Shown in pieces: positions 43,458 through 53,045 of a stretch of DNA of 64,000 nucleotides. The notes beneath the pieces were generated by a model. That model saw nothing but the letters and a program-made list of their open reading frames with translations. It had not been told where the DNA came from and did not search any database. Source of the stretch: Deltaproteobacteria bacterium (lineage in GTDB: Bacteria > Desulfobacterota > Syntrophobacteria > Syntrophobacterales > Syntrophobacteraceae); NCBI GenBank assembly GCA_021777755.1, contig JAJYDE010000016.1, positions 1-64,000 on the forward strand. Reading direction: 5' to 3'. Within the stretch, counting starts at the first letter, position 1. Each line of letters starts with the position of its first letter. The position numbers were made by a program, and so were the translations under genes.

Positions 43458-45716
43458 ATGGAGAACCTGGAGGCTGGCGCAGTGTCCTCCTACGGCGGCG
43501 ATGATTACAGCGACGCGGAATCCATGCAATCGGCGAGGGCGGGGCAGATGGTTGCGGCACTCACACCCAACGCACAAATCGTTTTAAAGAAGCGTTACCT
43601 GATCAAGGACAATTCCGGGAAACCGGTGGAAGGGGCGGAGGATCTTTTCAGAAGGGTGGCTTTGGCCATTGCCCAGCCCGATGCCCTTTACGAGGGGCCC
43701 GAAAAGGTCCAGGAGACGGCCCGAAAATTCTACGATCTTATGACTTCGCTTGATTTCATGCCCAATTCCCCCACCCTGATGAACGCCGGCCGCCAGTTGG
43801 GGCAGCTTTCCGCCTGTTTTGTTCTCCCCGTGGAAGATTCCATCGACAGTATTTTTGAGGCCATCAAGCATGCGGCGATGATCCACAAGAGCGGGGGGGG
43901 GACCGGGTTTTCCTTCTCACGGATCCGGCCTGAAAGCGATAAGGTTCTCTCCACCCAGGGGGTGGCAAGCGGTCCGGTTTCGTTCATGTCGGTCTTCGAT
44001 GTGGCAACCGAGACCATAAAGCAGGGCGGAACGCGCCGGGGCGCAAACATGGGGATTTTGCGCGTCGATCACCCCGATATCCTGAAGTTCATATCCTGCA
44101 AGACCGACAACCAGCGAATGACCAACTTCAACATCTCGGTGGCCGTTACCGATGAGTTCATGCGGGCCGTGGAGAGCGGGTCGCACTATGCGCTGCGAAA
44201 TCCTCGCACGGGCGAAGAGGTCGAGAAGTTGTCCGCGCGGGAGGTTTTCGATCATATTGTCAAGTCGGCGTGGAGAAACGGGGAGCCCGGCATCATTTTC
44301 ATCGACGGCATGAACCGGGACAATCCGACGCCGAAGGTCGGACTCATCGAGAGCACCAATCCGTGCGGCGAACAACCTCTGCTTCCCTACGAATCGTGTA
44401 ATCTTGGGTCGATCAATCTGGCCGGGATGCACTTTGGCGGACAGATCGACTACAACCGGCTGAAGGCCGTGATATGGGACGCGGTCCATTTCCTGGATAA
44501 CGTCATCGAGGCCAACAAGTACCCGCTCCCAAAAATTGAGGAACTGACCAAGGCGAACCGTAAAATCGGTCTTGGGGTCATGGGCTTTGCCGATCTTCTC
44601 ATCGCTCTTGGCATCCCGTATAATTCCGAGCAAGCCGTGGAGAGCGCTGAAGCCTTGATGGGTTTTGTCCAAAAGGAGTCCAAGGCGGCCTCGGCCGACC
44701 TTGGAAGGACGAGGGGCAATTTTCCGAACTACGCGGGTTCGGTCTACGATCGCTCCGAGACCCCTTTCATGAGGCACGCCACGACCACAACCATAGCTCC
44801 GACGGGCACCATAAGCATTATCGCAGGGTGTTCGAGCGGCATCGAACCGCTTTTCGCCATCAGTTTCGTGCGAAAGGTGCTCGACGGCGAAGAACTTGTG
44901 GAAACTCATCCGCTCTTTCGGAAAGTGGCCCAGGAGCGCGGATTTTATTCCGAAGACCTCATGAAGCGAATTGCCCAGAAGGGCAGCGTGCAAGATTTTG
45001 CCGAGCTCCCCGAAGAGGTGCGCCGTGTCTTCGTCGTTTCCCACGACGTGGTTCCGTCCTGGCATATTCGCATCCAGGCCGCTTTCCAGAAGCATACCGA
45101 CAACGCGGTGAGCAAAACCATCAATTTCCCGTTTTCCGCCACACAGGAAGAGGTCTGCCAGGCTTATATTTCAGCCTTCGAACTGGGATGCAAGGGCCTT
45201 ACAATTTACCGCGACGGAAGCCGCGAGACGCAGGTGCTAAACATTCAGCGCAAGCCCCAGTATCCGCAGGTCGAACCAAGGCCGCGACCAGATGAAACCC
45301 AAGGGGTCACGGAACGTGTCAATACCGGCTGCGGAAAGCTCTACGTGACCATAAACTCCGATGAATACGGGTTCTGCGAGGTTTTCGCCCAGATGGGCAA
45401 GGCGGGTGGGTGCGCCTACTCGCAGATCGAGGCCACCAGCAGGCTCATATCCCTTGCCCTGCGCTCGGGGGTAAAGGCCGAGGCGATAATCAAGCAGCTT
45501 GTGGGCATCCGGTGCCCGTCGCCCGCCTGGGGAAACGGCGAGCAGGTCGTCTCCTGTTCCGACGGAATAGCCAAGGTGCTCAACCATCAATCCCATGCCG
45601 AGATAAGTTCGGCTCTGGCGGACCAGATGGGCGCCTGTCCCGACTGCGGCGGCGCGGTCGAACATGAGGGCGGTTGCATCGTTTGCCGCTCGTGCGGTTT
45701 TTCGAGGTGTGCATAG
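43458..45716 (+). CDS. nrdJ: Adenosylcobalamin-dependent (class II) ribonucleotide reductase
   Basis: 752 residues. It reduces ribonucleotides using a thiyl radical generated from adenosylcobalamin, without oxygen or a second subunit. Visible landmarks: QLSACFVLP (one redox Cys), [47 protein letters not shown] (catalytic Asn, thiyl Cys and Glu, then the second redox Cys) and the C-terminal zinc ribbon CPDCGG...CRSCGFSRC. The ATG follows AAAGGATAAAATT. Endonuclease V starts three bases after the stop, so nucleotide supply and deaminated-base repair share a transcript. Confidence 0.97.
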   Translation: MENLEAGAVSSYGGDDYSDAESMQSARAGQMVAALTPNAQIVLKKRYLIKDNSGKPVEGAEDLFRRVALAIAQPDALYEGPEKVQETARKFYDLMTSLDFMPNSPTLMNAGRQLGQLSACFVLPVEDSIDSIFEAIKHAAMIHKSGGGTGFSFSRIRPESDKVLSTQGVASGPVSFMSVFDVATETIKQGGTRRGANMGILRVDHPDILKFISCKTDNQRMTNFNISVAVTDEFMRAVESGSHYALRNPRTGEEVEKLSAREVFDHIVKSAWRNGEPGIIFIDGMNRDNPTPKVGLIESTNPCGEQPLLPYESCNLGSINLAGMHFGGQIDYNRLKAVIWDAVHFLDNVIEANKYPLPKIEELTKANRKIGLGVMGFADLLIALGIPYNSEQAVESAEALMGFVQKESKAASADLGRTRGNFPNYAGSVYDRSETPFMRHATTTTIAPTGTISIIAGCSSGIEPLFAISFVRKVLDGEELVETHPLFRKVAQERGFYSEDLMKRIAQKGSVQDFAELPEEVRRVFVVSHDVVPSWHIRIQAAFQKHTDNAVSKTINFPFSATQEEVCQAYISAFELGCKGLTIYRDGSRETQVLNIQRKPQYPQVEPRPRPDETQGVTERVNTGCGKLYVTINSDEYGFCEVFAQMGKAGGCAYSQIEATSRLISLALRSGVKAEAIIKQLVGIRCPSPAWGNGEQVVSCSDGIAKVLNHQSHAEISSALADQMGACPDCGGAVEHEGGCIVCRSCGFSRCA

Positions 45717-45719
45717 GTT

Positions 45720-46433
45720 TTGAATGATCCGCGGCATAGCTGGTCGCTTTCGCCCGAAGAAGCCGTCGGCCTCCAAAAGAGCCTGGCCGAGCGGGTGGTG
45801 ATCCGGCCTCTTCCCGCACGGCTGAAAATTGTTGGCGCCGAGGATATATCCTATTCGAAGCGCAGCGACCTTTTGATCGCGGTGGTTCTCACATTCGGCT
45901 GGCCCGCGCTCGATCCGATGGAAGCCGTGCACCATGTGGCCAGAGCTTCTTTCCCCTATGTGCCCGGCCTCCTGTCATTTCGGGAGGTTCCGCCTCTTAT
46001 CGAAGCTTTCGGCAAGCTCGGGCAAAAGCCGGACGTGCTTCTTTGCGATGCCCAGGGAATCGCTCATCCGCGAAGGTTCGGGTTGGCCGCTCATGTGGGA
46101 CTTTACCTGGGGCTGCCAACCGTTGGGTGCGCAAAAAGCAGGTTGTGCGGGACTCACGACGATCCGCCTCTCAAAAAGGGATCGAGCAGACCGCTTTTGC
46201 TGAACGGTGAGCAGGTGGGGATAGTGTATCGATCGAGGGACTCGGTCAAGCCCGTCTACATATCCCCGGGTCATCTTGCGGACCTTCGGTCTTCAAAAAG
46301 GCTCGTAGAGCGTTGCGTTGGCCGCTTCAGGATACCCGAGCCGCTAAGACTCGCCCATATCGAGGCCAACAGGGTGAGGATGGAAATCGAAGCGGCGGGG
46401 GCGCCCACGGGGGAAACCCTGAAGCTGTTGTGA
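45720..46433 (+). CDS. nfi: Endonuclease V (deoxyinosine endonuclease)
   Basis: 237 residues. Endonuclease V cuts the second phosphodiester bond 3' of deaminated bases such as hypoxanthine. The metal-binding Asp is in VGAEDISYSK, followed by YVPGLLSFREVPPLIEAF (Tyr wedge and catalytic Glu) and DAQGIAHPRRFGLAAHVG (second Asp). The best start is TTG at 45720, three bases after the nrdJ stop; the nearby ATG is in another frame. Weak initiation signals suggest translation depends on nrdJ. Confidence 0.93.
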   Translation: MNDPRHSWSLSPEEAVGLQKSLAERVVIRPLPARLKIVGAEDISYSKRSDLLIAVVLTFGWPALDPMEAVHHVARASFPYVPGLLSFREVPPLIEAFGKLGQKPDVLLCDAQGIAHPRRFGLAAHVGLYLGLPTVGCAKSRLCGTHDDPPLKKGSSRPLLLNGEQVGIVYRSRDSVKPVYISPGHLADLRSSKRLVERCVGRFRIPEPLRLAHIEANRVRMEIEAAGAPTGETLKLL

Positions 46434-46480
46434 TATTTCGCGCCGGGAGTTGCGCGCAAACCTTTCCGGAAGGGGTATGT

Positions 46481-47653
46481 ATGGCGGATTCAGCCGAGAG
46501 TATGAAAAAGTTTCGGGAGATTCTCGAACTGGACCCCGGATCGCGGGTATTCGCCTCCCTGGCTGAAGAACTGGCCGCGGCCGGCCAATGGGATGAAGCC
46601 GCCAGGGTCTGCAAAAAAGGCCTTGTTTTTCATCCCGGACATCTTGTCGCACGGCTGCTTCTCGGGCGGGCGCTCATGGAAACGGGGGATCCCGAGGAGG
46701 CCGAGCGGGTTCTTTCCGATGTGACCGATGAGATCAGAATGAACTCCGTTGTGTTCAAGCAGCTCTCGGAACTTGCCGCTATTTCGGGCAAAACGCGGAG
46801 TTCAGCCGAATTTGCCCGGATGTACGAGGTGTTTGGCTCCTCTGAATCCGTCGAGTCGCCAGCTACCGTAGTCCCGGAAGCGCCGGTTTTTTCGGCCCCG
46901 CGGGAAGAGCAAGTGAATCTTTTCCGGCCTGAGGCGGTGCAAACGCTGGAGCCTGAGGCGCCCGGTGAAGAGGGTGCGAAATTTGATCGGTTCATATCGG
47001 AGCCCGCTGAAACGATGGAGGCCGTGGAGCCTCTTGAAGAGCCGGTGGAATCGAGTCGGCCGGAGGCCGGGGCGGACGAGCTTGCCGAGCCGCGGGAGAC
47101 GGTCGAAGAGCTTATGGCCGAGGCGGTCGAAAGCCTCACGCCCGAAACAGGTGTCGGGCGGGACGCCGAGTGGACTGATTTAGACTCGGAGGCGTTTGGC
47201 GCGCTGGAGGCCGTGGAGCCTCTTGAAGAGCCGGTGGAATCGAGTCGGCCGGAGGCCGGGGCGGATGAGCTTGCCGAGCCGCGGGAGTCGGTCGAAGAGC
47301 TTATGGCCGAGGCGGTCGAAAGCCTCACGCCCGAAACAGGTGTCGGGCGGGACGCCGGGTCGAATGATTTCGAGTCGGAGGCGGTTAGCGCGATAGAGGC
47401 CGTGGAGCCCGTCGAACAGGGTTCCGAGTGGAATCAGTTCAAAGCGGAGGCGATCTCGAGCCTCGATCCCGGTGAGCTCTTGATGCAGCCGGAGGTTACG
47501 GCCGGCCGGAAAATCGGGTTGGAAGAGATTCTCGATAATTTGATTCACCGGTTCGCGGAGCGCCCCGCCAGTTTTTCTGAACCCGCGACTGTGTTGTCCG
47601 ATAGCGAGAAGAATATGATCAAGGAAAGAATTATGGCGCTTTTGGGCGCCTGA
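46481..47653 (+). CDS. TPR-like protein with acidic 63-residue tandem repeats
   Basis: 390 residues from the ATG at 46481 (GGAAGGGGTATGT upstream). The N-terminal ~110 residues are TPR-like helices (EELAAAGQWDEAARVCKKGL, ALMETGDPEEAERVL). The middle consists of two near-identical 63-residue units plus the start of a third, each rich in Glu, Pro and Ala (EPLEEPVESSRPEAG, VEELMAEAVESLTPE). The C-terminus (about 345-390) is a helical segment with EEILDNLIHRFAERPA. No signal peptide. A scaffold or binding role is likely; no partner is known. Confidence 0.8.
   Translation: MADSAESMKKFREILELDPGSRVFASLAEELAAAGQWDEAARVCKKGLVFHPGHLVARLLLGRALMETGDPEEAERVLSDVTDEIRMNSVVFKQLSELAAISGKTRSSAEFARMYEVFGSSESVESPATVVPEAPVFSAPREEQVNLFRPEAVQTLEPEAPGEEGAKFDRFISEPAETMEAVEPLEEPVESSRPEAGADELAEPRETVEELMAEAVESLTPETGVGRDAEWTDLDSEAFGALEAVEPLEEPVESSRPEAGADELAEPRESVEELMAEAVESLTPETGVGRDAGSNDFESEAVSAIEAVEPVEQGSEWNQFKAEAISSLDPGELLMQPEVTAGRKIGLEEILDNLIHRFAERPASFSEPATVLSDSEKNMIKERIMALLGA
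47018..47395 (+). repeat. Two tandem 189-bp units plus partial third
   Basis: Copy 1 spans 47018-47206 and copy 2 spans 47207-47395; the first ~147 bases of each are almost identical at DNA level, while the last ~40 have diverged. A third copy begins at 47396 in phase but loses similarity after about 15 bases. The 63-codon period keeps the frame. Confidence 0.9.
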
Positions 47654-47693
47654 GACAGCTGACCTGGTTCGACGCGACCAGTTGATTCGGGGT

Positions 47694-47715
47694 GGGCACA
47701 GGCTCAAGCGTGCCC
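47694..47715 (+). other. Hairpin after the repeat-protein gene
   Basis: GGGCAC (47694-47699) and GTGCCC (47710-47715) flank a 10-base loop, with no T-run after it. The rest of the 270-base gap before the next gene shows nothing further. Confidence 0.35.
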
Positions 47716-47923
47716 GCTGGAGGTTTCCGGACCGACGCCGGCCAAGGATGAATACGCCTTCCTATAAGGTTTGCCAAGCCCCGCGGCTGCCGCAAACAGA
47801 GGGGGAACCCACCACTTCTCCCCGGTTTTCTCTCACTCCGCCTCTTGACCTCACCTTTACAATTATGCGATTTCCATCTCAAAATGGTTCATGCGCCCGT
47901 CGCGTTCATTGGAAAGGAATAAT

Positions 47924-50653
47924 GTGACAGAGAGAAGAACCGTTGCCGCGTGTATCCTTGCCGCCTTGTTGTGGGTGGGGCTTTCAAGTGCAGCCTTTTC
48001 GTTCGAATGTTTGCAGGCCCCGGCCATTTCATCTCAAAGCTCGCCGCTTGTGGATCGAACGCTTGACTCCAAACCGGGCGATCTTTTCGTGGTGCTAAAA
48101 AACGGTCTCACACTTCTGATTCACCCGATGCCGGGGTCCGGGGTGGTGTCCGAGCAGGTTTTCGTTCACACCGGCTCGGTCATGGAAGGCAAATATTTGA
48201 GGGCCGGTCTTTCCCACTATCTCGAACACCTGGTAGTGTCGGGTTCGACCCGCTCGATGAGCGAAGAAGAGGCCAAGGAGAGGATCGAAGCGATAGGCGG
48301 TTCGATGAACGCCTACACGACCTATGACCGGACGGTTTTTCACATAAACACCGGGGCGGATCATTGGAGGCAGGGGCTGGATATCCTACTTTCCAAGGTT
48401 ACCGAAAATCTTATTGCTCAAAGAGATATCGCCAGGGAGAAAAACGTTATCCAGCAGGAAATGAGGATGCGTGAGAGCAACCCCGGCAACATCCTGTGGA
48501 ATCTTTTTTCGCAAACGGCGTATCGGGAAAATCCAGTTCGCTATCCTGTAATCGGGTATGCGAACGTCTTCGTCGAGCAGGACCGAAAAGAGCTGTTGGA
48601 TTACTACCACCGGCGCTACCAGCCGCAAAACATGATCGTGGCCGTGGCGGGCAATGTCGCGCCCTCTGAAGTCCTTGGCTTTGTGGCCGAAAAGACAAAA
48701 GATTTTGTTCCTTCAAACTCGGCTCCCGCGGTCGTTGCGCCCGAGCCCGCGCAGGTGGGCCCGAGGTGGGCGGAAAAAGTCGTTCCCCTGACCAGGCTTG
48801 TGGAGGCGATGATCGGTTTCCCATCGGTTACCGCATACGGCAAGGACCTCTACGCTCTTGATGTTCTTGCCCGGGTGATGGGCGAGGGGCAAACCTGCCG
48901 CCTCTATTGCAGCCTGAAGCAAAAGCGGGACAAGGTTTTTAGCATAGGCGCCACAAATTGGACTCCAGCCTTTGTGCGCGGGCAGTTCATCATCTCCGCT
49001 TCCATGACCGCTTCTCAGTGGCCTTCGGCCCTCAAATACATCGAAAATGAAATCGAGTGTCTAAGAGACGGTCCAATCAGCGCGCAGGAGTTGGACAAGG
49101 CCAAAAATACGGCCATCGCGCAACATATCTACGAGAATGAATCTGCCGAGGCCATTGCTTCCTCGCTTGCTTCCTCCTGTTTGCTCTACGGCGACCCCTA
49201 CTTTGAGGAGGATTACGTGGAGAGGATTCGCGCGGTGAGCGCTCGCGAGGTGCAGGCGGCGGCGAAGCGGTATCTGGTTGAGAACCGGATGAACGTGGCG
49301 GTGATAAAGCCCGCGTCGGTGTCGGCCGGGGCGCCGCCGGCGCGATGCCGGCCGCCCGAAGCTCATCGGGTGAAAGAGGTCCGAATGAAAAACGGACTGA
49401 AGTTGCTTATCAAGCGGGATGCAAACTTGCCGGTCGTAGCCCTGCAACTGTGGGGGGCGGGGGGGCTTTCGCTTGAAACCCGTAAAAACCCCGGAATTTC
49501 GGCCTTTACGGCCGAGTTGCTGACCGCGGGGACCAAGACCGAAAAAAGACTCGATCTAATGAAGGCTGTCGAGGACGTGGGAGGACAAATCAGCTCCGAT
49601 TCGGACTGCAACAGTTACCATGTCTGCATAAAAGTCTTGAAGGATGACTTTCCGACCGCTTTGCGGCTCCTTGCCGACATAGCCCGAAATGCTAGTTTTC
49701 CGCCCGATCAGATTGAAAAACAAAAACAGGATACGCTCACTGCAATCAAGGTGCGGGATGAAAACTGGCGAAGCGAGGTGATGCGGCTTTTCATGAAGAA
49801 TTATTTTCACAACTCCCCCTATGCCAGCTACAAGCTGGGGACGCTGCTTTCGGTCAAATCTTTCACTCGAAGTCAAGTTGTAGAGTTCTATCATAAAATG
49901 GTAAATCCAACTCATTCGGTCCTGGCCATCTACGGCGATGTGGACCCGGGGGAAGCCGGCCGAATGGCGAACCGGGAATTCGGAAAATGGACCGGTAAGC
50001 CGGTGAAACTGCGATTGCCTGATGAGACTCATCCGATATTGGCCAACCGTATCGTTTCGGTAAAGGATGAAAAGAGCAGTTCGGCTCTTCTTGTTGGCAC
50101 CAACGGGCTGGCTGTTGACGACCCCGAGCGGCCCGTACTGGATGTTCTAACCGAGGTACTCTCGGGGGGCGGTTCTTTATCCGGGAGGATGTTCGATTCG
50201 CTTCGAGGCGGCGACAAGGACCTGGTCTACACCGTGAGCACATTTCCGTTTTACGGCCTGAAGGCGGGATTTTTCGGCGTACTCACTCAGACCACCATGG
50301 CCAACCTGCCCGAGGTGCAAAGGATTATCGAACAAAACCTGGAGCGTCTCAAGGATCAACTCGTTTCGGAAAGCGAACTGGAAAGAGCCAAGGAGGCGCT
50401 GCTCACGGGATTCAAGTTCGACCGGGAAACGATAGAGAGCCGGGCCGAGGACGCGGCGTTAAACGAGGTGCTGGGACTGGGTTTGAACTACAGCCGGGAC
50501 TATCCCGCCCGTATCAGGGCCGTAAGTGCCCAACAGGTCAGGGAACTCGCCCGCGGTCTTTTTACGAATACTCTTGTGGCAAACACCCTGCCCGCGCATC
50601 CGGCCAAAATACTTGCCTCGCCTTTGGCCGCCGGAGGCGACCTGCGAAATTAA
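47924..50653 (+). CDS. Secreted M16 zinc peptidase, PqqL/YmxG-like double-domain type
   Basis: 909 residues starting with GTG at 47924 behind GGAAAGGAATAAT; the overlapping ATG reads straight into a stop. A signal peptide is present (VAACILAALLWVGLSSAAFSF, cleavage near residue 28). The active half has the inverted zinc motif HYLEH in GLSHYLEHLVVSGS and the distal Glu in KNVIQQEMRMRE. The second half (from ~490) repeats the fold without the zinc motif and carries the KDLVYTVSTFPFYG substrate-binding element. It should degrade peptides in the periplasm. It is the second M16 enzyme in the window; the other (12.2-15.1 kb) is cytoplasmic. Confidence 0.92.
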   Translation: MTERRTVAACILAALLWVGLSSAAFSFECLQAPAISSQSSPLVDRTLDSKPGDLFVVLKNGLTLLIHPMPGSGVVSEQVFVHTGSVMEGKYLRAGLSHYLEHLVVSGSTRSMSEEEAKERIEAIGGSMNAYTTYDRTVFHINTGADHWRQGLDILLSKVTENLIAQRDIAREKNVIQQEMRMRESNPGNILWNLFSQTAYRENPVRYPVIGYANVFVEQDRKELLDYYHRRYQPQNMIVAVAGNVAPSEVLGFVAEKTKDFVPSNSAPAVVAPEPAQVGPRWAEKVVPLTRLVEAMIGFPSVTAYGKDLYALDVLARVMGEGQTCRLYCSLKQKRDKVFSIGATNWTPAFVRGQFIISASMTASQWPSALKYIENEIECLRDGPISAQELDKAKNTAIAQHIYENESAEAIASSLASSCLLYGDPYFEEDYVERIRAVSAREVQAAAKRYLVENRMNVAVIKPASVSAGAPPARCRPPEAHRVKEVRMKNGLKLLIKRDANLPVVALQLWGAGGLSLETRKNPGISAFTAELLTAGTKTEKRLDLMKAVEDVGGQISSDSDCNSYHVCIKVLKDDFPTALRLLADIARNASFPPDQIEKQKQDTLTAIKVRDENWRSEVMRLFMKNYFHNSPYASYKLGTLLSVKSFTRSQVVEFYHKMVNPTHSVLAIYGDVDPGEAGRMANREFGKWTGKPVKLRLPDETHPILANRIVSVKDEKSSSALLVGTNGLAVDDPERPVLDVLTEVLSGGGSLSGRMFDSLRGGDKDLVYTVSTFPFYGLKAGFFGVLTQTTMANLPEVQRIIEQNLERLKDQLVSESELERAKEALLTGFKFDRETIESRAEDAALNEVLGLGLNYSRDYPARIRAVSAQQVRELARGLFTNTLVANTLPAHPAKILASPLAAGGDLRN

Positions 50654-50698
50654 TGCATGGTTTTTTGCGCAGCGCGGCTTGTCAGCCTTCCGGGACTA

Positions 50699-51628
50699 TC
50701 AGCCGGGGTGGAGAAAGGATTTTCCGCCAAATGAGACCCTGGTGAGTCTTCGCTTTTCCTGGAGCTTTCCCGCTTCCTGTTCCACCAGTTCGAGTCGGAC
50801 CCCGAGAGAGGCGGCCAGTTCTTCGGCCGTGCAGGGCCTTCTGACCACGGTGTCCAAGATCCTTTGATCGAGGTTTTCCGGGCTGCCGCCGATTGCGGGT
50901 GCCTGGAAGACGCCGATTATTTCAACATCGAGCGGGCTGAAAAATGCGGCGGCCCGGACCATTGCTCCTCTGCCAAGGCCCCTTGTTCCAGCGTAAGCGG
51001 GCGGGCGAACCACCGTGTTCAGCTCGACCTTGTCGGGCTTGATTGACTTCACGGCCTCGGCGATTGCGAAAAGTTCATCGGGACTGTCGTTTACGCCTTC
51101 GACAAGGAGCGTTTCAATAGCAAGCCGCCCTTTGTAATCTTTTCGAAAGGCCCGGAGCCCGTCTATGATTTGCACGGGTTCGAGGGAAGGGTGGGGCCTG
51201 TTGATTTTCCGGAAAACCTCCGCGGTTACCGCATCCAGGGAAGGCGCCACGCGGTCCGCTTTTAGAAGAGCGCGCCTCACCTCCGGCTTCCACAAAAGAG
51301 AACCGTTTGTGAGAACTATCAGGGGAATGTCCGGATAGGCCTTCTTTATCGCCTCGACCAGTTCTCCCATTGGTTCATAGAGGGTCGGCTCGCCGGCGCT
51401 GGAAAAGGTGAAGACCTCGGCTCCCCGGGGATTTGCGCGGACATAGGCCCGCAGTTCTTCCAGAACCTCGGCGCAGTCGATAAAAGGGCGCGGCGTGAGG
51501 CTCAAGGATGTGGTCGGGCCGGATTCGCAATAAATGCAATCCAGGGAACAGCTCTTCGCCGGGATGACGTCTATCCCCAGGGACCTTCCGAAACGTCTCG
51601 ACGGGACCGGGCCGAATATGGATTTCAT
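50699..51628 (-). CDS. Radical SAM protein (COG0731 type) with C-terminal winged-helix segment
   Basis: 310 residues. It begins directly with the conserved block SIFGPVPSRRFGRSLGIDVIP, then the cluster motif CSLDCIYC and FSSAGEPTLY. The last ~70 residues resemble a winged helix (PCTAEELAASLGVRLELVEQ). The family is related in sequence to wyosine-synthesising enzymes, but its reaction is unknown. There is no Shine-Dalgarno sequence: a consensus-like promoter ends only six bases before the ATG, so the mRNA should start at or next to the initiation codon. Confidence 0.88.
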   Translation of the reverse strand: MKSIFGPVPSRRFGRSLGIDVIPAKSCSLDCIYCESGPTTSLSLTPRPFIDCAEVLEELRAYVRANPRGAEVFTFSSAGEPTLYEPMGELVEAIKKAYPDIPLIVLTNGSLLWKPEVRRALLKADRVAPSLDAVTAEVFRKINRPHPSLEPVQIIDGLRAFRKDYKGRLAIETLLVEGVNDSPDELFAIAEAVKSIKPDKVELNTVVRPPAYAGTRGLGRGAMVRAAAFFSPLDVEIIGVFQAPAIGGSPENLDQRILDTVVRRPCTAEELAASLGVRLELVEQEAGKLQEKRRLTRVSFGGKSFLHPG

Positions 51629-51634
51629 CAAAAA

Positions 51635-51663
51635 ATTATATTGGTCTGAGAGGTGCCGGTCAA
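51635..51663 (-). promoter_or_regulatory. Promoter giving a leaderless transcript
   Basis: On the minus strand TTGACC (51663-51658), 17 bases, then TATAAT (51640-51635), then six bases to the ATG at 51628. Both boxes and the spacing are near consensus. Transcription normally begins about seven bases after the -10 box, which is the A of the start codon. Confidence 0.7.
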
Positions 51664-51736
51664 TAGCCGGAAGATGGAAAAATAGCTCCCCGAGCGCTCG
51701 CGTTCACAAATCTTCGGTTTGGATTCACTTCCCATC

Positions 51737-53032
51737 TTACGATTGAGCCGCACTCACACGGCGCGCCTCGCTTCGCAGCAGCGCGAACATGAAGCACAGC
51801 CCCAGGATGAAAAGCCCTTCAAGCGAGAGCACCGATATCCGGGGGTTGTTCGTCAAATCCGATATGGTGCCGTAGAGCAGGGGGCCAAAAATCGCCGCGG
51901 CCCTGGTGCTGAAAGTCATGAAGCCGAAAAACTCCGCCTTTTTCTCCGCGGGCGCTTCGATAGCCATATAGGCCCGCGCCGTTGCCTGTGTGCCGCCGAG
52001 CACCGATCCCGCGCAGACCGAAAGGGCGTAGAAGGCGTGTATGGTTTGGAAGACAATGATGCCCAGGAGGGCCAGAATCCAGATCACAATCGTTATGAAG
52101 ATCGTCTTGAGGGCGCCGATGCGCTTGGCGACCAGGCCGCTTGCAACCGCCCCGGCCGCGGCGGAAAGCTGGATCAGCATGAGCAAAATCACATTCTGCG
52201 TCACTGTGAACCGGAGGGTATAGACCGTATAGGAGGAAAAAAAGACGATGACCGTCGTTATGGCGTCGGCGACGAAAAAGTAGCCGACAAGAAAAATGAA
52301 GATATGCCTCAGGGAGCGGATTTCTTTGAAGGTTGCGCCAAGCCTTGCGAAGCCTTCTTGAATTGCCGTTCCGCCTTTTCGACCTTCTTTGGGGGTATCT
52401 TTTATAAAGAAAAAGGAGGGGAGGGCGAAAATCGCGTAGGCGGCTCCGGTGAGCAGCAGGATGGCTTTGCCCCCGGCAACGTTTGGAACGAGAAAAATCA
52501 TGCTGACCAGGGCCGTGAAGCCGGCAATGTAGCCCAACGCCCATGCGAAGCCCGATAGCTTTTCGACACAACCAGCGGGGGCTATTTCGGGAAGAAAGGC
52601 GTTGTAGAAGGTCATCGAGAGCGCATACCCCACATAGCCCGTTCCCACCAGGAACATGGCCCACAGCTTATCGCCAGGCCCCGTGAAGTAGAGAGCGAAA
52701 ACGCTCGCTATCGAGAGGCAGGCAAAGGCGGCCATAAAGCTCTTTTTACGGCCTTGGGCGTCGGCGATCGCGCCTAGTACGGGCGCCAGAAGAACGGAAA
52801 CGGCCATGGCCGAGGAGTCGGTCAGCCCCCAAAGAAAATCCGAATAGCCTTTTGATCCGACGATGACCTGTTTGAAATATAAAATGAAATAGGCGGTCAG
52901 GACGACCATGGAAAACCATGCGCTCGCAAAATCATACAAAAGCCACGAGACGGTCCGCGCGGTGTTTTTGGCGGTGTGGCCGGTGAGCGAATCAGGCCCG
53001 CGAGCGCCCAGCGTGTTGGAAAAATTTTTCAT
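51737..53032 (-). CDS. MFS transporter, UMF1/Atg22-like
   Basis: 431 residues with about 12 membrane helices. VSWLLYDFASAWFSMVV near the N-terminus, ADAQGRKKSF (MFS loop 2-3 motif) and FYNAFLPEIAP are typical of the UMF1 group, relatives of yeast Atg22 vacuolar amino-acid effluxers. A substrate cannot be given. It starts 13 bases after the HD hydrolase gene on the same strand, so the two form an operon. Confidence 0.88.
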   Translation of the reverse strand: MKNFSNTLGARGPDSLTGHTAKNTARTVSWLLYDFASAWFSMVVLTAYFILYFKQVIVGSKGYSDFLWGLTDSSAMAVSVLLAPVLGAIADAQGRKKSFMAAFACLSIASVFALYFTGPGDKLWAMFLVGTGYVGYALSMTFYNAFLPEIAPAGCVEKLSGFAWALGYIAGFTALVSMIFLVPNVAGGKAILLLTGAAYAIFALPSFFFIKDTPKEGRKGGTAIQEGFARLGATFKEIRSLRHIFIFLVGYFFVADAITTVIVFFSSYTVYTLRFTVTQNVILLMLIQLSAAAGAVASGLVAKRIGALKTIFITIVIWILALLGIIVFQTIHAFYALSVCAGSVLGGTQATARAYMAIEAPAEKKAEFFGFMTFSTRAAAIFGPLLYGTISDLTNNPRISVLSLEGLFILGLCFMFALLRSEARRVSAAQS

Positions 53033-53045
53033 ATCTCGTCCGGCC

